This document shows positions 10,364 to 23,001 of a stretch of 64,000 nucleotides of DNA, one piece after another. Source of the stretch: Strigamia acuminata (Eukaryota > Arthropoda > Chilopoda > Geophilomorpha > Linotaeniidae). Both the position numbers and the translations under genes were made by a program. The stretch covers positions 47,190,581 to 47,254,580 of the forward strand of contig OX442314.1 in assembly GCA_949358305.1 (NCBI GenBank), read 5' to 3'. How positions within the stretch are numbered: position 1 is the stretch's first letter; each line of letters starts with the position of its first letter. The notes beneath the pieces are model-generated. The model was not told where the DNA came from. It saw only the letters and a list, made by a program, of their open reading frames with translations, and made no database searches.

Positions 10364-12058
10364 CTAGTCCAACTCTTCATCCTCAATAAATCCTTCCATG
10401 GATGTAACAACTTCCGAGACGGCTGCGGGTGGAGAATTAAGTTGAATAGCTACCAATTCCGGTACTACATCGGGCTCAACGTCATGGGCCAGGGGATTCA
10501 GGAGCATTCTGTGTTGTTCCTCGGTGAATACTTCCAGGGGATCAGGCCCTCCTAACGGAATGGTGTTAGCGCTGGTTGGCTCGGAGAAAACCAAGTGATG
10601 GTCGGGTAAGCCAGAGTGCCATCCCTCACGAATCAATGGGTGTGCTGCTGCTGAGACCTGTTGCAAAATCTTACACCAAATAAAAGAGCGAGTTTGAAAA
10701 GATTCCGGCCGGGATGGATGGAAAATCCATTGGATCACGGCCAGTGGCACGCTCAAATCTGGAATTCGGTCGTTTGAAATCGACACACTAATACGCTTAG
10801 CTGCTTCCAATAAAATTGGGAAATAATGTTCCACTTCCGCCTTAGTTTGCTCCGTGAGTGACATGTCTGGTCTCGGCATATATGGGTGGACCAGTAAAAT
10901 AACCGGTTCAGCAGCGTGGCTTACTTCTGGGAGCGGAATAGTCGCTACAATCATGTTGTTAGTCGATGTTCCCTCTGGAGAAGCGGCGGCTTGTGGACCA
11001 GAATCGGATGCAACCGGCGGAGAATCAGACGCAGTAACTGACGTTGGAAGGTTTTCCGCCGAGACAACTGGAGTTCCATCAATCGCAGGGGTGGGAGTTT
11101 CCGGCTCGCGTTGTGGCTCCGTAAATCCTCCTCGTGGAGTCGAGGTGCTGGACATTTGCGCCGGGTTTACATAAATAGCCTGCTCCGGGCCCTGGTGGAT
11201 GAGGCCACATTCACGACACATCGCCCAATTGCGTGCTGTCGGCGTACTTAGCCCCTTGACGATAAATGGAAGAATTTCTTCATTCCACATGCTGGATATG
11301 GCAACGCGCTTACCACCGTGACAGTTCACGCAGACTACGGCGTGAATGCCGGATAACAAGGACGACAACCATCCGCATCCTGCGCATAATGGGCAGAACA
11401 TAAGCTTCGACTTTGGCATGATGTTTGTCCCCAAGGCGGCAGCTTCCATATCGCGGAATACATGTTCTCTTCGCTGCTTACGGTAACTTGGCAAATTTAG
11501 CTCCGATATCGAGCGAGCCTGCGATGTTGGGCGGGTCAGCGCTTCGGATGAAGATGCCAGCGTGGACTTGGTGGGTCCTTTGGATTTGCCAGTCTTGCCT
11601 CGACTAGCGGTATCACGCGGATTTCGTGGTCGGGCAAACTGCCTGCTGGTAGCTGGAGGCGGAGCTTCTTCAACCGATTCTTCTTCTTGTGAGAAGTCAT
11701 CTTGGCGTCGTCTCCTTGAAGCAGAACGGGAGTATTGCGACGAGTCGTCAGAAAAATCCCAATTCGGAGTCTCGTGAGGCGCATCATAGGTTACGACGCG
11801 CTGACTAGCTTGACGGCCTCTGGAAGGACGCGAGTCGTTTGGACTAACGCCCATGGCGCTCCTAATTCGTGGCGGTACGAGATCCGGGTTATCACGGGCC
11901 CAGTTGGCGACGAGCTCGGGGTCAGAGGAGGGATTAACAAAGCGATAATCCGTCTCTTCCGACTCTTCTGGATCCCAATGCACGTATTGTCGCTTGCTAG
12001 CACGACCTCGGCGACTCATTGCATCTTCAAGAAAAATATAAATTTTATTTGAGAACAT
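10364..12058 (-). CDS. gypsy ORF3, Cys-pair (zinc-ribbon-like) protein of unknown function
   Basis: Intact 564-codon frame downstream of pol, where errantiviruses carry env. I do not recognise the protein. It has no evident signal peptide, transmembrane anchor or furin site, so it is not an obvious envelope. Residues 1-200 are low-complexity and rich in Arg, Ser and acidic residues. Residues 223-289 carry three CxxC pairs (CPLCAGC, CVNCH, CREC followed by H), suggesting zinc binding and possibly nucleic-acid binding. Residues 295-400 are Pro/Ser/Thr-rich. The C-terminal 160 residues look folded (EVEHYFPILLEAAKRISVSI and onward). The start may be the second Met (14 codons in), before SRRGRASKRQ, since the first 13 residues are AT-derived. 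A spliced subgenomic RNA is likely needed to express it. It could be an extra capsid, a regulator or a captured host gene. Confidence 0.75.
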   Translation of the reverse strand: MFSNKIYIFLEDAMSRRGRASKRQYVHWDPEESEETDYRFVNPSSDPELVANWARDNPDLVPPRIRSAMGVSPNDSRPSRGRQASQRVVTYDAPHETPNWDFSDDSSQYSRSASRRRRQDDFSQEEESVEEAPPPATSRQFARPRNPRDTASRGKTGKSKGPTKSTLASSSEALTRPTSQARSISELNLPSYRKQRREHVFRDMEAAALGTNIMPKSKLMFCPLCAGCGWLSSLLSGIHAVVCVNCHGGKRVAISSMWNEEILPFIVKGLSTPTARNWAMCRECGLIHQGPEQAIYVNPAQMSSTSTPRGGFTEPQREPETPTPAIDGTPVVSAENLPTSVTASDSPPVASDSGPQAAASPEGTSTNNMIVATIPLPEVSHAAEPVILLVHPYMPRPDMSLTEQTKAEVEHYFPILLEAAKRISVSISNDRIPDLSVPLAVIQWIFHPSRPESFQTRSFIWCKILQQVSAAAHPLIREGWHSGLPDHHLVFSEPTSANTIPLGGPDPLEVFTEEQHRMLLNPLAHDVEPDVVPELVAIQLNSPPAAVSEVVTSMEGFIEDEELD

Positions 12059-13328
12059 GAATCGAACCGTCGGTAATTAATTTAATTTCAAATTAAATTA
12101 ATTGTCGACCAACAACTGGATTAATTTCATAATTAATTCTTAAGTTCCCTTTGTTAGCGTGTTTCCTTCATTTGTCGAATAATTATTAGAGTTAATAATT
12201 ATTCTTGACTCGGTAGATATTTTCATCTTATCTGTTTAAAACAATATCGTTGACAAAATATTCAAATTAGTGTTTATTAAATAAAATAAACCTAATTTTT
12301 ACATCTAAACGACATAATAACTAAAAAACCTGTCAAAATATTAAAAAATATTTTTGCAGGTATTTTTAGTACTTGACAATAGTCACTTTTCATGATTTTA
12401 ACTGTACGAATAACTCTATAATTCGTCCGAGTAAATAATCTATCACCGACATCTGGTGGCGTTTGTTAGTATCATACACGTGACTTGTTAACACATGTAT
12501 GCTCACCAATTTCAGAAAGGAACTTAAGCGACATTTTTATTTTCATAAAATAAACACTTACGAACTAGGTGGAATCCTAGAAGGGTATATCTGGCTAGTT
12601 TAACGTCTAGCTTCACGTATTTGCGAGGGCTGCTCGGTTCCGGCGACGTTGGCCGATAAAAACGTTGTGCGGCGCGTGCGAACTCTAAGTCTGCCGTAAT
12701 GGACGCTTAACCAAAATAAATGTCGTCAATTAATGTCAAAATATTATTAATTTTGACAAAATATTGCTTAAATATTTACCGGAAAATCACGTAGTGAATT
12801 CGCGGGAAGGTTCCTTGCGATTCTGCCACGAAATGGTTTCGATATACAAGCAGTGTATCGGTAATTCCTAAGTTTAAACTGATATTGGTCAAAATGAGAA
12901 AAATCAGTTAAAACAAACGATAAGTGTTCAAAATCATCTAGATTTTAACTCACTAAATTCCAGCGAAAATCCGTTGAAGTGTCGAAAAGTCGAGAATAAT
13001 CCTTGATTTCAGTCCAGTACAAAACTTGGCGAACAAGTGAGTGATAATCTCAAACCAGGGGTTAAGGGGAGTTTCGAGGAGTAATTTGATTGGTTTGTAA
13101 TTACTCATCTCGAAGTTTCTATTAACCCAAAGGGGGAAACACAGTTTCAAGTAAATGTTTACACGTAGATTAATTTAAATACGATCGGCCGTGTAAAAAT
13201 AACTCAAACATTTGTTAAATTTTATCTACATTGGTGAAATGTTTTTATTAATAAAATTCAACAATTCTTCGTGAATATGATTGGAAATATTTATTTTAAA
13301 ATAAAATATTTTCAATATATTGTATTTT
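12059..13328. other. gypsy pol-ORF3 intergenic region
   Basis: About 1.27 kb of AT-rich sequence inside the gypsy element with no coding frame of note. It may hold the splice acceptor for ORF3 (coding strand reads TTTTTCTTGAAG just upstream of the second ATG). Confidence 0.5.
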
Positions 13329-16115
13329 TTAACCCAACTTGACTTGATTTAAACAATTTATGAGTTGTACAAAATCGGTCACGTATTTTGTGTTCGGCTT
13401 GGGTCTTCGTTTAGACTGTCGAACGGGAGATGGAAATCTTTTCCTCTTTTTAGATGGATTTTGAGGAGTTTCGTCCTCTTTAGAAGAAATCTGAGGAGTT
13501 TCCTCCTCTTTCTCTTCAACTAAATCCTCTGTTTCCATGGACACAGGTTCATTTATTAATTCTGGAGAATTAACAACCTGACCTGCCATCCAATCTGGAG
13601 TCGGGTGTGACTCGTTGGTGCCGACTTTCTGATCTAATGTCCATTCCTCAATCGGGTAACTTGGGATATAAGGCATTAAATCCTGTATGTTGATCGCTTG
13701 TGCTTTCGTGTTATCGGAAAGCTTCCGTAGTGTGTAGGAACCTCCGCCGAGAACAGCCGTAATTTCCCAAGGTCCATCACGTTTCTCAGCGAATCCTGCC
13801 GAAATCCCTTTATCTTTATTCGATAAAATATGTGTGGCTTTCCACACGAGATCTCCTTTGGCGAATTGACAAATATAATATTTGTCTTTATGTAGTCGAT
13901 CATGCTTTTCGTAATTCGATTGAATTTTTCGATGCATTTCGCTGTGTGCACGTCTAATTACGTCTAAAATACTATAGACATAGGCTTCGGGGTTCTCTTT
14001 GTCGAATTTGATAGCGTGTTTAGTAATACGCGGGTCAAATGGCAAAGGAACGATTCTTCCGGTATTAAGAATCATCGGAGAACAATTTGTTGCCTCGGAC
14101 TTGGCGGTGCGCATTGCAAAGGCAAAAGAATTTAAATATTTTGGCCAGTGGGAGTGAATGTCCGAGTATAAAGCTAACATCATTTTTAAAGTCCTGTTAG
14201 CCCGCTCTGTAATATTAGCGGCAGCGTGATATGGGCTAATGTGAGCAATATCCACGTGATTTTTTCGACAAAAATCATTAAATATTGTCGACACAAATTG
14301 TTTGCCGTTGTCGGAGATTATCTTTTTTGGATATCCCCAACGGTGGAAAACTTCGCTCATCTTATTAACAATGCATTCACTTGATGCAGTTGCTAGTGGG
14401 AAGACTTCAATCCATTTTGTACAATTATCAATGATTACTAAAATCCATTTTAATTGTGAACGACCGGCTGGTTTTGGTCCCATCAGGTCAATGCTTACTG
14501 TCTCCCACGGGTTGGTCATGTTGTGGGGTGTATAGCTTGCCCGATGCTTTTGGTGTTGACTAGGTTTGTATTGTTGGCAATGAGTGCAACTGCGAACGTA
14601 GTTTCGAGTGTCTTTGCTCATTCTAGGCCAGAAATACATCTTTTTTGCTCTATCTAGGGTTTTGCTCATGCCGGCATGTCCTGTAAGTGGGTGGCCATGG
14701 CATGCGAATAATGCACGTCTCACAAGAGAGCGTGGAATTACCGCCTTAAACCCGTTGCCGGAGTCGTTTAACTCCTCCTCATCGGTCGGAGCAAAATAAA
14801 TTAGCATAACACCTTTATTTTCTTCCGGTTCGTCGAGAGTGTAGCCACGAATCGCATTTAACCAATGTTTATCCGTGATACGATTTTTTAATTTTTCGTC
14901 TCCTTTTAGGTAAACAAGGATTTTACTACATGTTGGATCTTTAAGCTGCGCTTCGATAATTTCGTCTCGCGTCGGCGGAACTACTTTTAGGATATCTGTT
15001 AGCGCAGTGTGTACATTTTCGTGATTACAATTGTGGACATTTATATGTCTGCAATTTTCTCTCGTACATCCTTCTTCCTCCCCCTTTTCTCCAGAATCAT
15101 GAAATCTAACTGGATTATATGATTCTGAGAAAAAATCCAAACTAAGGCCAACATTTGTGAGAAAATGTTTGCGCTCAGTCTCCGCCACTTGTAAAGATGC
15201 ACACCTGTTTCCATTCCAAGTTGGATAGAAATGGGTGATTTCCTCTGGTTCGATATAATCGTAATCCGGAGTGTCTAGTGCAGACAGTGGGGCGCGTGAC
15301 AATGCGTCCGCTACTTGGTTCATTGCGCCGCGTCTAAAAATAATTTTAAACGCGCCACATTGTATTTTGACGGCCCAACGACCAACCCTTCCCGATGGTT
15401 CCGGCGTACTCATCAACCAGCTAAGGGCCTTAGCATCGGACTCGAGAGTGAAAGTCGTGTATTCAATATATGGGCGAAATCTTTCGATTGCCCATACAAC
15501 AGCCAAACACTCCAATTCCGGCGTAGAATACCTTACTTCGGCCCCGTGTAACACTCGACTGGCGTACGCGACTGCTTTCGGGACCATTATTAATTTCTGT
15601 TTCTTTTCACAGAATAATTCTACGTCTTGACAGAGTACTGCACCTAAACCTGAATGAGAAGCATCTGTCAAAATGACAAAAGGCTTATTCATATCTGGCA
15701 TGTGGAGAAGGGCTTGGTCCTTGTCACACAAAATATCTTTGATAGTTTCGAATGCAGTTGTTTGTGGATCATCCCACACAAACTTTGCTTGATCATGCAT
15801 AATATTGGTCAATGGACGAGCAATATTTGCGATGTTAGGAACGAATTTTCGGAAAAAATTCGCAAGTCCTACAAATCTTTGAATGTCTTTAGAACAAGTC
15901 GGTTTGGGAAAATTCCTTACAGCCGAGACTTTGTCAGGGTCTGGAAGAAGAGATCCCTCCGAAATTAAATGGCCTAAAAATCGTAATGATGTTCGACCAA
16001 ACTTTGACTTGTCTTTATTGATAGTTAGATTTGCGGCATCTAACTTCTCAAGTACGTCTTTAATATGTAATAAATGATTTTCCCATGTGTCGGAAAAAAT
16101 AATTATATCGTCTAA
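13329..16115 (-). pseudogene. gypsy pol, 3' half: RT thumb, RNase H, integrase
   Basis: Continuation of gypsy pol after the dimer insertion. It opens at the second half of the RT catalytic motif (DDIIIFSDTWE, the DD of YLDD), then LRFLGHLIS and FVGLANFFRKF, RNase H (VILTDASHSGLGAVL; TLESDAKALSWL), integrase zinc finger (GHPLTGHAG ... CTHCQQYKP), DDE core (VSIDLMGP, IISDNGKQFVS, NITERANRTLK) and a Pro/Glu/Lys-rich tail ending at 13329. The first 39 codons of the larger open frame (up to 16232) come from the inserted element and are not pol. No other stop or frameshift is seen. The enzyme is split only by the insertion. Confidence 0.93.
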
Positions 16116-17179
16116 CCTTATGGCGCGCATGCGGATTTCTCGGAGTGCGAAAGGGACCCTATTTTTAACATTACGGCGGCCTATACCTTGACCCCCTGTT
16201 CGCAGTCTCATGGCTGATTTTGCGGATTTCACTTATTTGTATATTCCGCACGATCGCGCGCGTTTTATCAACCTTGGGAAAGCCGCTTTCTCAAATTTGC
16301 AAATTCCACATTGTGTGAACATGCTACAACGCTTCTGTGCGCGTCAATAAAAAAAAAAACCGATTAGAAATGAAATTCAGGGTTTTGTTAAAATAAAAAT
16401 TATACAATATAATCAGTCTATAATGCTTCTATAATGCTGTTGGTTTAATCAGCACATTGTAATTGTGTGAAAACACGCGCGCTCGCAATAATACATTACC
16501 CAATGTACTTGCACTGGCATGGACCCATCAGTGCGCACTTTCCCGTGCGTGCTGCTTGCACTATTTACATCAATTGTTGCTCCACAGGTTGCGCGACCTG
16601 CCGGGCAGTTAAGACGTACTAGAATAACCTCAGGATTTGATAAAACCTGATTTTTGGATGACACTAAGTAAATGGCAGTGAATGTGAGATGTGAGATACA
16701 CGATGAATTTAATAAAATTTATATTTCCTAATCATGGGATTGGTTTCACGTTTCATAATCCAACAATTAAGTAGAATATCATTATTGCAATTGATTAAAA
16801 CAAATTTTTTTTACAAATTCTTTGGTTTTACATTTTAAATTTATTTTCCAATAGTTGGCACCATCGCAATTGCTGCGAGTTTAAAACACTGCATTCAGCA
16901 GAATTTACTGCACTTTCAAATCAAGGCCAGGCATACCTACTGCAAAGTAATGTATAAACCATAAAGAAGCCTTTGATTCGGAATTGCCTGTAGGTAATTC
17001 TGCGCTGGTCTCCAATGGAAATGTCCGCGCCGGTCTTCCGTGCACGGGAAGTCCACAGAAAGTCCGTGCATTCCGTGCGCTGGGAGTCCGTGCGTCGTAC
17101 CGCGTGATCTTGCATTGTTTTTTGTGGGCTTTTCCTGATTAGGATTACTTCCTTTTTAACTCTTGAAGAATTAAGTTTG

Positions 17180-20100
17180 TTTTTTTTGCTCCAAAACGTC
17201 CCAAAACGCCTGAAAATCGCGCAACTCGAGGCAAAACATTACAGTGTGTATTCAAATCAAAACTAGCTACAAATACATGCTGAAATTAGCTAAATTTTCA
17301 AATTTTTTGGCTTTCAAGAAGTAATGGAAACATTTGACATAACGTGGATCAGTTGCATTCAAAAACTAAAATATTTTGTGTTTTACTTCAATTTTAAACT
17401 AAAAATGATGTCATTTCCTGTTTAAACCCCTGTTAAAGCTTGAAATACATTTTAACTAAAAGAAATAAGTTTGTTTTTTTCTTCGGCAGTGACGTGTACA
17501 CACGAGCACGCCTGAGAACGCCAAAAAATGCTAAAAAACGCTCAAAAACGCCTGAAAATCGCGCAACTCGAGGCAAAACATTAATTTTTCATCTTTATTT
17601 CAACTTTTGTGACGTTTAAAATTGTGTTCTCATGTTTTTTGCCTCAAGTTGCATTGTCATCTGGCGTTTTGGAGTGTTTTTATGTGTTCGCAGGCGTTCG
17701 CAGGCGTTTTTTGGCGTTGTCACTCACTCAAGTGGCCATTTTTAGCATTTTCCGTAGTAAAAATGGCCGTTTTTCGTCAAAATGGCCATTTTTAGCCATT
17801 TTTCAGAGTAAAAATGTTTTTTTTTCACCGTTTTTATAGTAAAATGGCCATTTTTAGTCGTTTTTTTAATCAAAAATGGCCGTTTTTATCGTTGAAACGT
17901 TATTAAAATGTAACGTTTCAATGGCGTTTTGATCTCGCCTCATTTCCGGTTTTGAAAATTAATAAACGCCCCGGCGTTTATTCGAGGCAATACCCAACTT
18001 GGGCTTTTATTCGCGTCGCACCGCATCATCATCTCACCTTGCCTCCCGTCTTGAAAATTTATAAACGCCCCGGCGTTTATTCAAGGCAAACCATTGTTTA
18101 TGTAAGTTTTTCCTGATTAGGGTTACTTCCTTTAGAAGAAACACGTTTATTTCTTCTCGCTTAATCTTGAGTCGTGATCTCGCCTCGTTTCTGGTCTTAA
18201 AAATTAATAAACACCCCGGCTTTTATTCAAGGCAATACGGTACGTTTATGAAACCCAACTTGGGCTTTCATTTTAAAAAAAGCGCGTGTTCTTACGTCGA
18301 ACTAAGAGATACAGGTGAATTAGCAACGCCTAATTTGATTTAATAAATAAAGCAAACAACATCTCGCCTCACTTCTGGCGTTTGTTCGAGGCAAGCCATT
18401 GTTTTTGCATTTTTTTTCCTGATTAGGGTTACTTCCTTTTTAACTCTTGAAGAAATAAGTATGTTTTTTTTACTCGGCAGTGACGTGTACGCGCGAGTAC
18501 GCCTGAGAACGCCAAAAAATACTCCAAAACGCCTGAAAATCGTGCAACTCGAGGCAAAACATTAATTGTTTATTTTTGTTTCAACTTTTGTAACGTTTAC
18601 AATTGTGTTCTCATGTTTTTTGCCTCAAGTTGCATTGTCATTTTGCGTTTTGGGGCGTTTTTAGGCATTTTTAGGCATTTGCGGGCGTTCTTGGGCGTTT
18701 TTTGGCGTTGTCATTCAATCAAATGGCCATTTTTAGCCATTTTTAGCCATTTTTCATAGAAAAATGGTTATTTTTAGCCGTTTTTCATCCAAAATGGCCG
18801 TTTTTCATCCAAAAGGGCCGTTTTTCATCCAAAATGGAATAATTGTTGTGTCCGGATTTTATGTCATTTATTGTCTTAATTAAAGTTAACAAAGTGTCTT
18901 TAATTTTTGCTTTTCTTGAATTTCAGCTTTTTAGATATTTTTACATATTAAACTTTCATTTTTTGTGATTTATTAAAAGTTACAGTGTTTTCATGAATTT
19001 TAGTGTCTATGATATTGATATTATCTTTATTCATTGCTATTTAAAGTTTTATTACTTCTCTGTGTCTTATTTCTTTAATTCTTGCTCATTTTGTGTGATT
19101 TTGGATGATTTTTAGTGCATTCGTCGATTTACAGATCACTTGCGTAAGACGCGTGACGTCATATTTCTTAATCTAGTTCGGTTGTGTTCAAACTTCTAAC
19201 CTTTTGTTTGGACCTTATTCTTGTGTTATGGATAGGTTTTAGAATTGATTTAGACTAATTTGGGGGTGATCTGTCGATTGGTTTGCTTTATTTTTGTCCC
19301 GGAACGGTCGTTTTGTCGTTTCGAGCGTTCGTTGTCGGTACGCACTTGTGCGCTGCTGACCGAGTTCATTCCGTTCGGCAAACGATTATTTTCAAGTGTT
19401 CTTTTAATAAATAGTGCTTTTGTTGTAGGAAATTACATTTCCTAATGTTATTTTATTCAATACAGTGTGTATTCTTGATTTTATTCTTGTGTTGAAATTC
19501 AAATGTCGTGTTTTGCCGCTCTAGCGGATTTGAAGTGGGCGCCATGTTGGATTTCCCCGCTAATTTCTTTATTTATCCATTTCATTTGTCTTTTTGAAAA
19601 TGAATAAACGCCCCGGCGTTTATGCGAGGCAAGCCATAGTTTTTGTAGGTTCTTTCCTGATTAGGGTTACTTGTGACGTGCACGCGCGAGCTCGCCCGAG
19701 GACGCCAAAAAAAGCTCAAAAACGCCCCAAAACGCCTGAAAATCGCGCAACTCGAAGCAAAAAATTACAGTTTGAATTCAAATCAAAACTAACCACAAAT
19801 ACATGCTACAATTAGGTAAATTTTCAAATTTTTTATCAATAAATGATGACTTTCAAGAAGTATGACAACATTTGACAAAATTTAGACCAGTTGCATTTAA
19901 AAACTAAAATATTTTGTGTTTTACTTCAATTTTAAACCAAAAATGACGTCATTTTTTGTTTAAACCGGCGTTTATTTGAGGCAAACACGCCGCTGAGAAC
20001 GCCAAAAAATGCTCAAAAACACTCCAAAAGGCCTGAAAATCGCGCAACTTGAGGCAAAAAATTAATTTTTCATCTTTGTTTCAACTTTTGTGACGTTTAA

Positions 20101-20960
20101 AATTGTGTTTTCAAGTTTTATGCCTCAAGTTGCATTGTCATCTGGCGTTTTGGGGCGTTTTGGGGCGTTCGCAGGCGTTTGCACGCGTTTTTTGGCATTG
20201 TCACTCACTCAAGTGGCCATTTTTAGCCAATTTTCGAAGTAAAAATGGCCTTTTTTTATTAAAATGGCCATTTTCAGCCATTTGTCATAGTAAAAATGGC
20301 CATTTTCAGCCATTTTTTATAGTAAAAGTGGCCATTTTTCATCCAAAATGGCCGTTTTTCATCCAAAATGACCATTTTTATCATTGACACGCTATAAAAA
20401 TGTAACGTTTCAATGGCGTTTTGACGAAACCGGTAAGTTTTGAAATTTCCCGTGTCCCGTTATTGTGACTCCTCGTCCGGTTTCTCAGAACCGAAACCCT
20501 AATACAGGTGAATTAGTGACGCCTAATTTGTTTCAACAAATAAAGCAAACAACATCTCGCCTCACTTCCAGTCTTGAAAATTAGTAAACGCCCCGGCGTT
20601 TATTCGAGGCAAGCCGTTGTTTTTACAGTAATTTCCTGGTTAGGGTTATTTTTTTTTTAACTCTTGAAGAAATAAGTTTGTTTTTTTCTCGCCTGCACGC
20701 GCGAGCTCGCATGAGAATGCTAAAAAATAAGCAAAAACGTTCTAAAACGCCCCAAAACGCTTCAAAATGCTCCAAAAAGCCTGAAAATCGTGCCACTCAA
20801 AGCAAAAAATTATGTTTGCATGTTTTTTGCCTCAAGTTGCACGGTTATCTGGCGTTTTGGTGCGTTCTTGGGGCGTTTTGGTGCGTTCTTGGGGCGTTTT
20901 CGGGCGTTTTTTTGGCGTTGTCACTCACTCCCGCACTTTGCTGTCTTGTTTATTACAATT
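17180..20960. repeat. hairpin modules built on AACGCC/GGCGTT motifs
   Basis: About four degenerate modules (near 17190-17720, 18480-18710, 19690-20200, 20690-20930). Each has a left arm of AACGCCAAAAAACGCC-type words ending in CTCGAGGCAAAACATT and a right arm TTTTTTGCCTCAAGTTGC followed by GGCGTTTT words, so each can fold back. Between modules lie tracts of ATGGCCATTTTTAGCC words and a short stem TAAACGCC-CC-GGCGTTTA followed by TTCGAGGCAA (17963, 18062, 18208 variant, 19605, 20585, 21292 variant). Modules often start with CCTGATTAGGGTTACTTCC. The same array in copy B is split by the foldback (29792-32641 and 38415-39352). Confidence 0.7.
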
Positions 20961-22609
20961 TGGTTTAGCTGTTGTATTTATTTTTATTTGTTTTATGGTT
21001 ATTTAATGTGTTTTTGTAGCATTCAAAATGTTTTGTTGCCTAATTTCTCGTTTTGGCGCCAACTGTTTGTTTGACAACGCCGTGTCAGAATTTAGGGATG
21101 ATTCTGCTTTGGTTTCTAATTAAAAAAAAAATGTTGTTTTAATTTCAATTGTAACTGCTTATTATAACGTTATTATTAGTATTTTGTAAAGGTTCATTTT
21201 TTTTCCATGTTAATAAAAAATGAAGTAACTTTCGGTGAAAAAAAAAACAGTTAAATGCGGATCAAAATTAAACACACACGAGAAGTTTAATAAACGTCCC
21301 GGCGTTTATTCGAGGCAATACGGTACATTTGTGAAACCCAACTTGGAACCCGAAAATAACGTGGGGCCGTCTGAACACCTGGATTTGAATTTTCGTCTAC
21401 GCGCGCGCCGACGCATGGGGAATGCGGGGTGGGGTTCCTTCCCAGTGTTCCGAACGAGTCAATTTCACCCCGAAAATATCCCGAAATTGCTGATACATGC
21501 ATTTCGAGCCAGAAATATTGATCTTCATGTAAATTTTGATTGTTTAGCTTTTTTTTGAAATTTTACAAATTTTTCTCATCTCCTGCCTTCCTCGCTCATT
21601 TAACACCAAAATGGCCTGCATTGAGGATTTTTCCCATAATCCTTTTCACACGTATGGAGCGCAAACAGTCGCAATAAATGAAATCAGCGGAATTCGGCCT
21701 TGAGTTTGCGACGCCATCTTGAATACGAGTAACAGCACAGTATGGTGTCAATTATTCGAACTGATCGTAAGGCATGGGACAAAAATTGATTAAAAACGAA
21801 CAAACATGATTAAAAATCAACAAAAATCGACTGAAATCGGACAATAATCAATTCAGAATGACAAATAACGATTAAAATTGGCAAAAATTGTCACAAATAG
21901 AGAAAAACCGATTAAAAATCAGCAAGAAACCAATAGAAATTGATAAAATCAAATAAAAATTAACAAATATCCATTTTGTTTGCTTTTAAACAAATTAAGA
22001 ACTTTGAAAACACACGACAATTTTAAACAGTAAACACCGGGGTCAAATAAGCGCCGCTACTCGTTTAAACACCGGGGAGGTGTTAGTGAAGTGCCTCGAG
22101 TGGAGAAATTAATAAACGCTCGAGGCACCACGGTAGGCTTATTAAACACAAAATATGAAACGCTCGATCTTCAACAGGCGCACACGCCCGAGAACACCTC
22201 GGCATGCCTCAGCACTCTCCAAGAAACGAGAAAAACCAAGGCAAAAAAAAAAAAATACACCAAAATTAGGACTAAAATCAAACACACATGGGGCCCGGAA
22301 GATTGATAACATCCCGGCATATATTCAAGGCAGTACGCCATGTTTTTTCCACCATTTTGTAAGTTTATTTCAATATTCATAAAGTTTATTGCTTTTTGTA
22401 TCATTAGTAGTATTCCCTTGTGTGATGTGGTTTTATAAATATCACACACAACTGCTTCTGCTGTTTTCTTCACGTTTATGCTTCGTGTATGCACGTGAAG
22501 CCCTCGCACATCTTTTGAGCACCTGTACACATTTGGACACGCTCAAGGTGCTACATCGCGCGCTCAAACGCACTAGATCGCGCGCGCAAACGCGCTACAT
22601 CACGCATAT

Positions 22610-23001
22610 TAGGGATAAGAACGGACCGGGATAGGGACTGGACTGGTAATGTTTGCCCTATGCGGATACGGGACGGGACGGGATTACAGTTGCTAAATTC
22701 GTACTGCGAGGCGGAGACAATTTTCTAATTCCAGTTGTTATTTATCACTATTAAGCCTAATATTGAGCCTGATAATGCTAAAATAAAGTAAATAAACAAC
22801 AACAACAAACTCATTATTAAAAGTAAATTACACTGTATGACCAAAATATTGTTGTTTCTTTACTTTATTTTAGCATTATTAGGCCTAATATTAGGCTTAA
22901 TACTGATTTATTTCAATTATGCAATCATACGCGCGTATTACGCTAACGTAATGGACCCGGGACGGGTCGGGACCCGAAAATTGGTCCCGTTCTCATCCCT
23001 A
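22610..23001. mobile_element. hAT-type MITE (392 bp), copy A
   Basis: Palindromic mini-element with ends TAGGGATAAGAACGG and CCGTTCTCATCCCTA, flanked by a perfect 8-bp duplication ACGCATAT (22602-22609, 23002-23009). Its interior is a second inverted repeat (AATGCTAAAATAAAGTAAA against its complement near 22860) around a short loop. The 8-bp duplication and TAGGG-type ends fit the hAT superfamily. It has no coding capacity. Confidence 0.85.

Noticed and set aside
16116-16232. N-terminal 39 residues of the gypsy pol open frame as a novel fusion domain
   Set aside because: The same peptide is encoded at the left end of copy B (28728 onward). It is transposon sequence joined by chance to the pol frame.
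17140-20660. TTAGGG words as interstitial telomere repeats
   Set aside because: Single occurrences within CCTGATTAGGGTTACTTCC at module starts, never in tandem.
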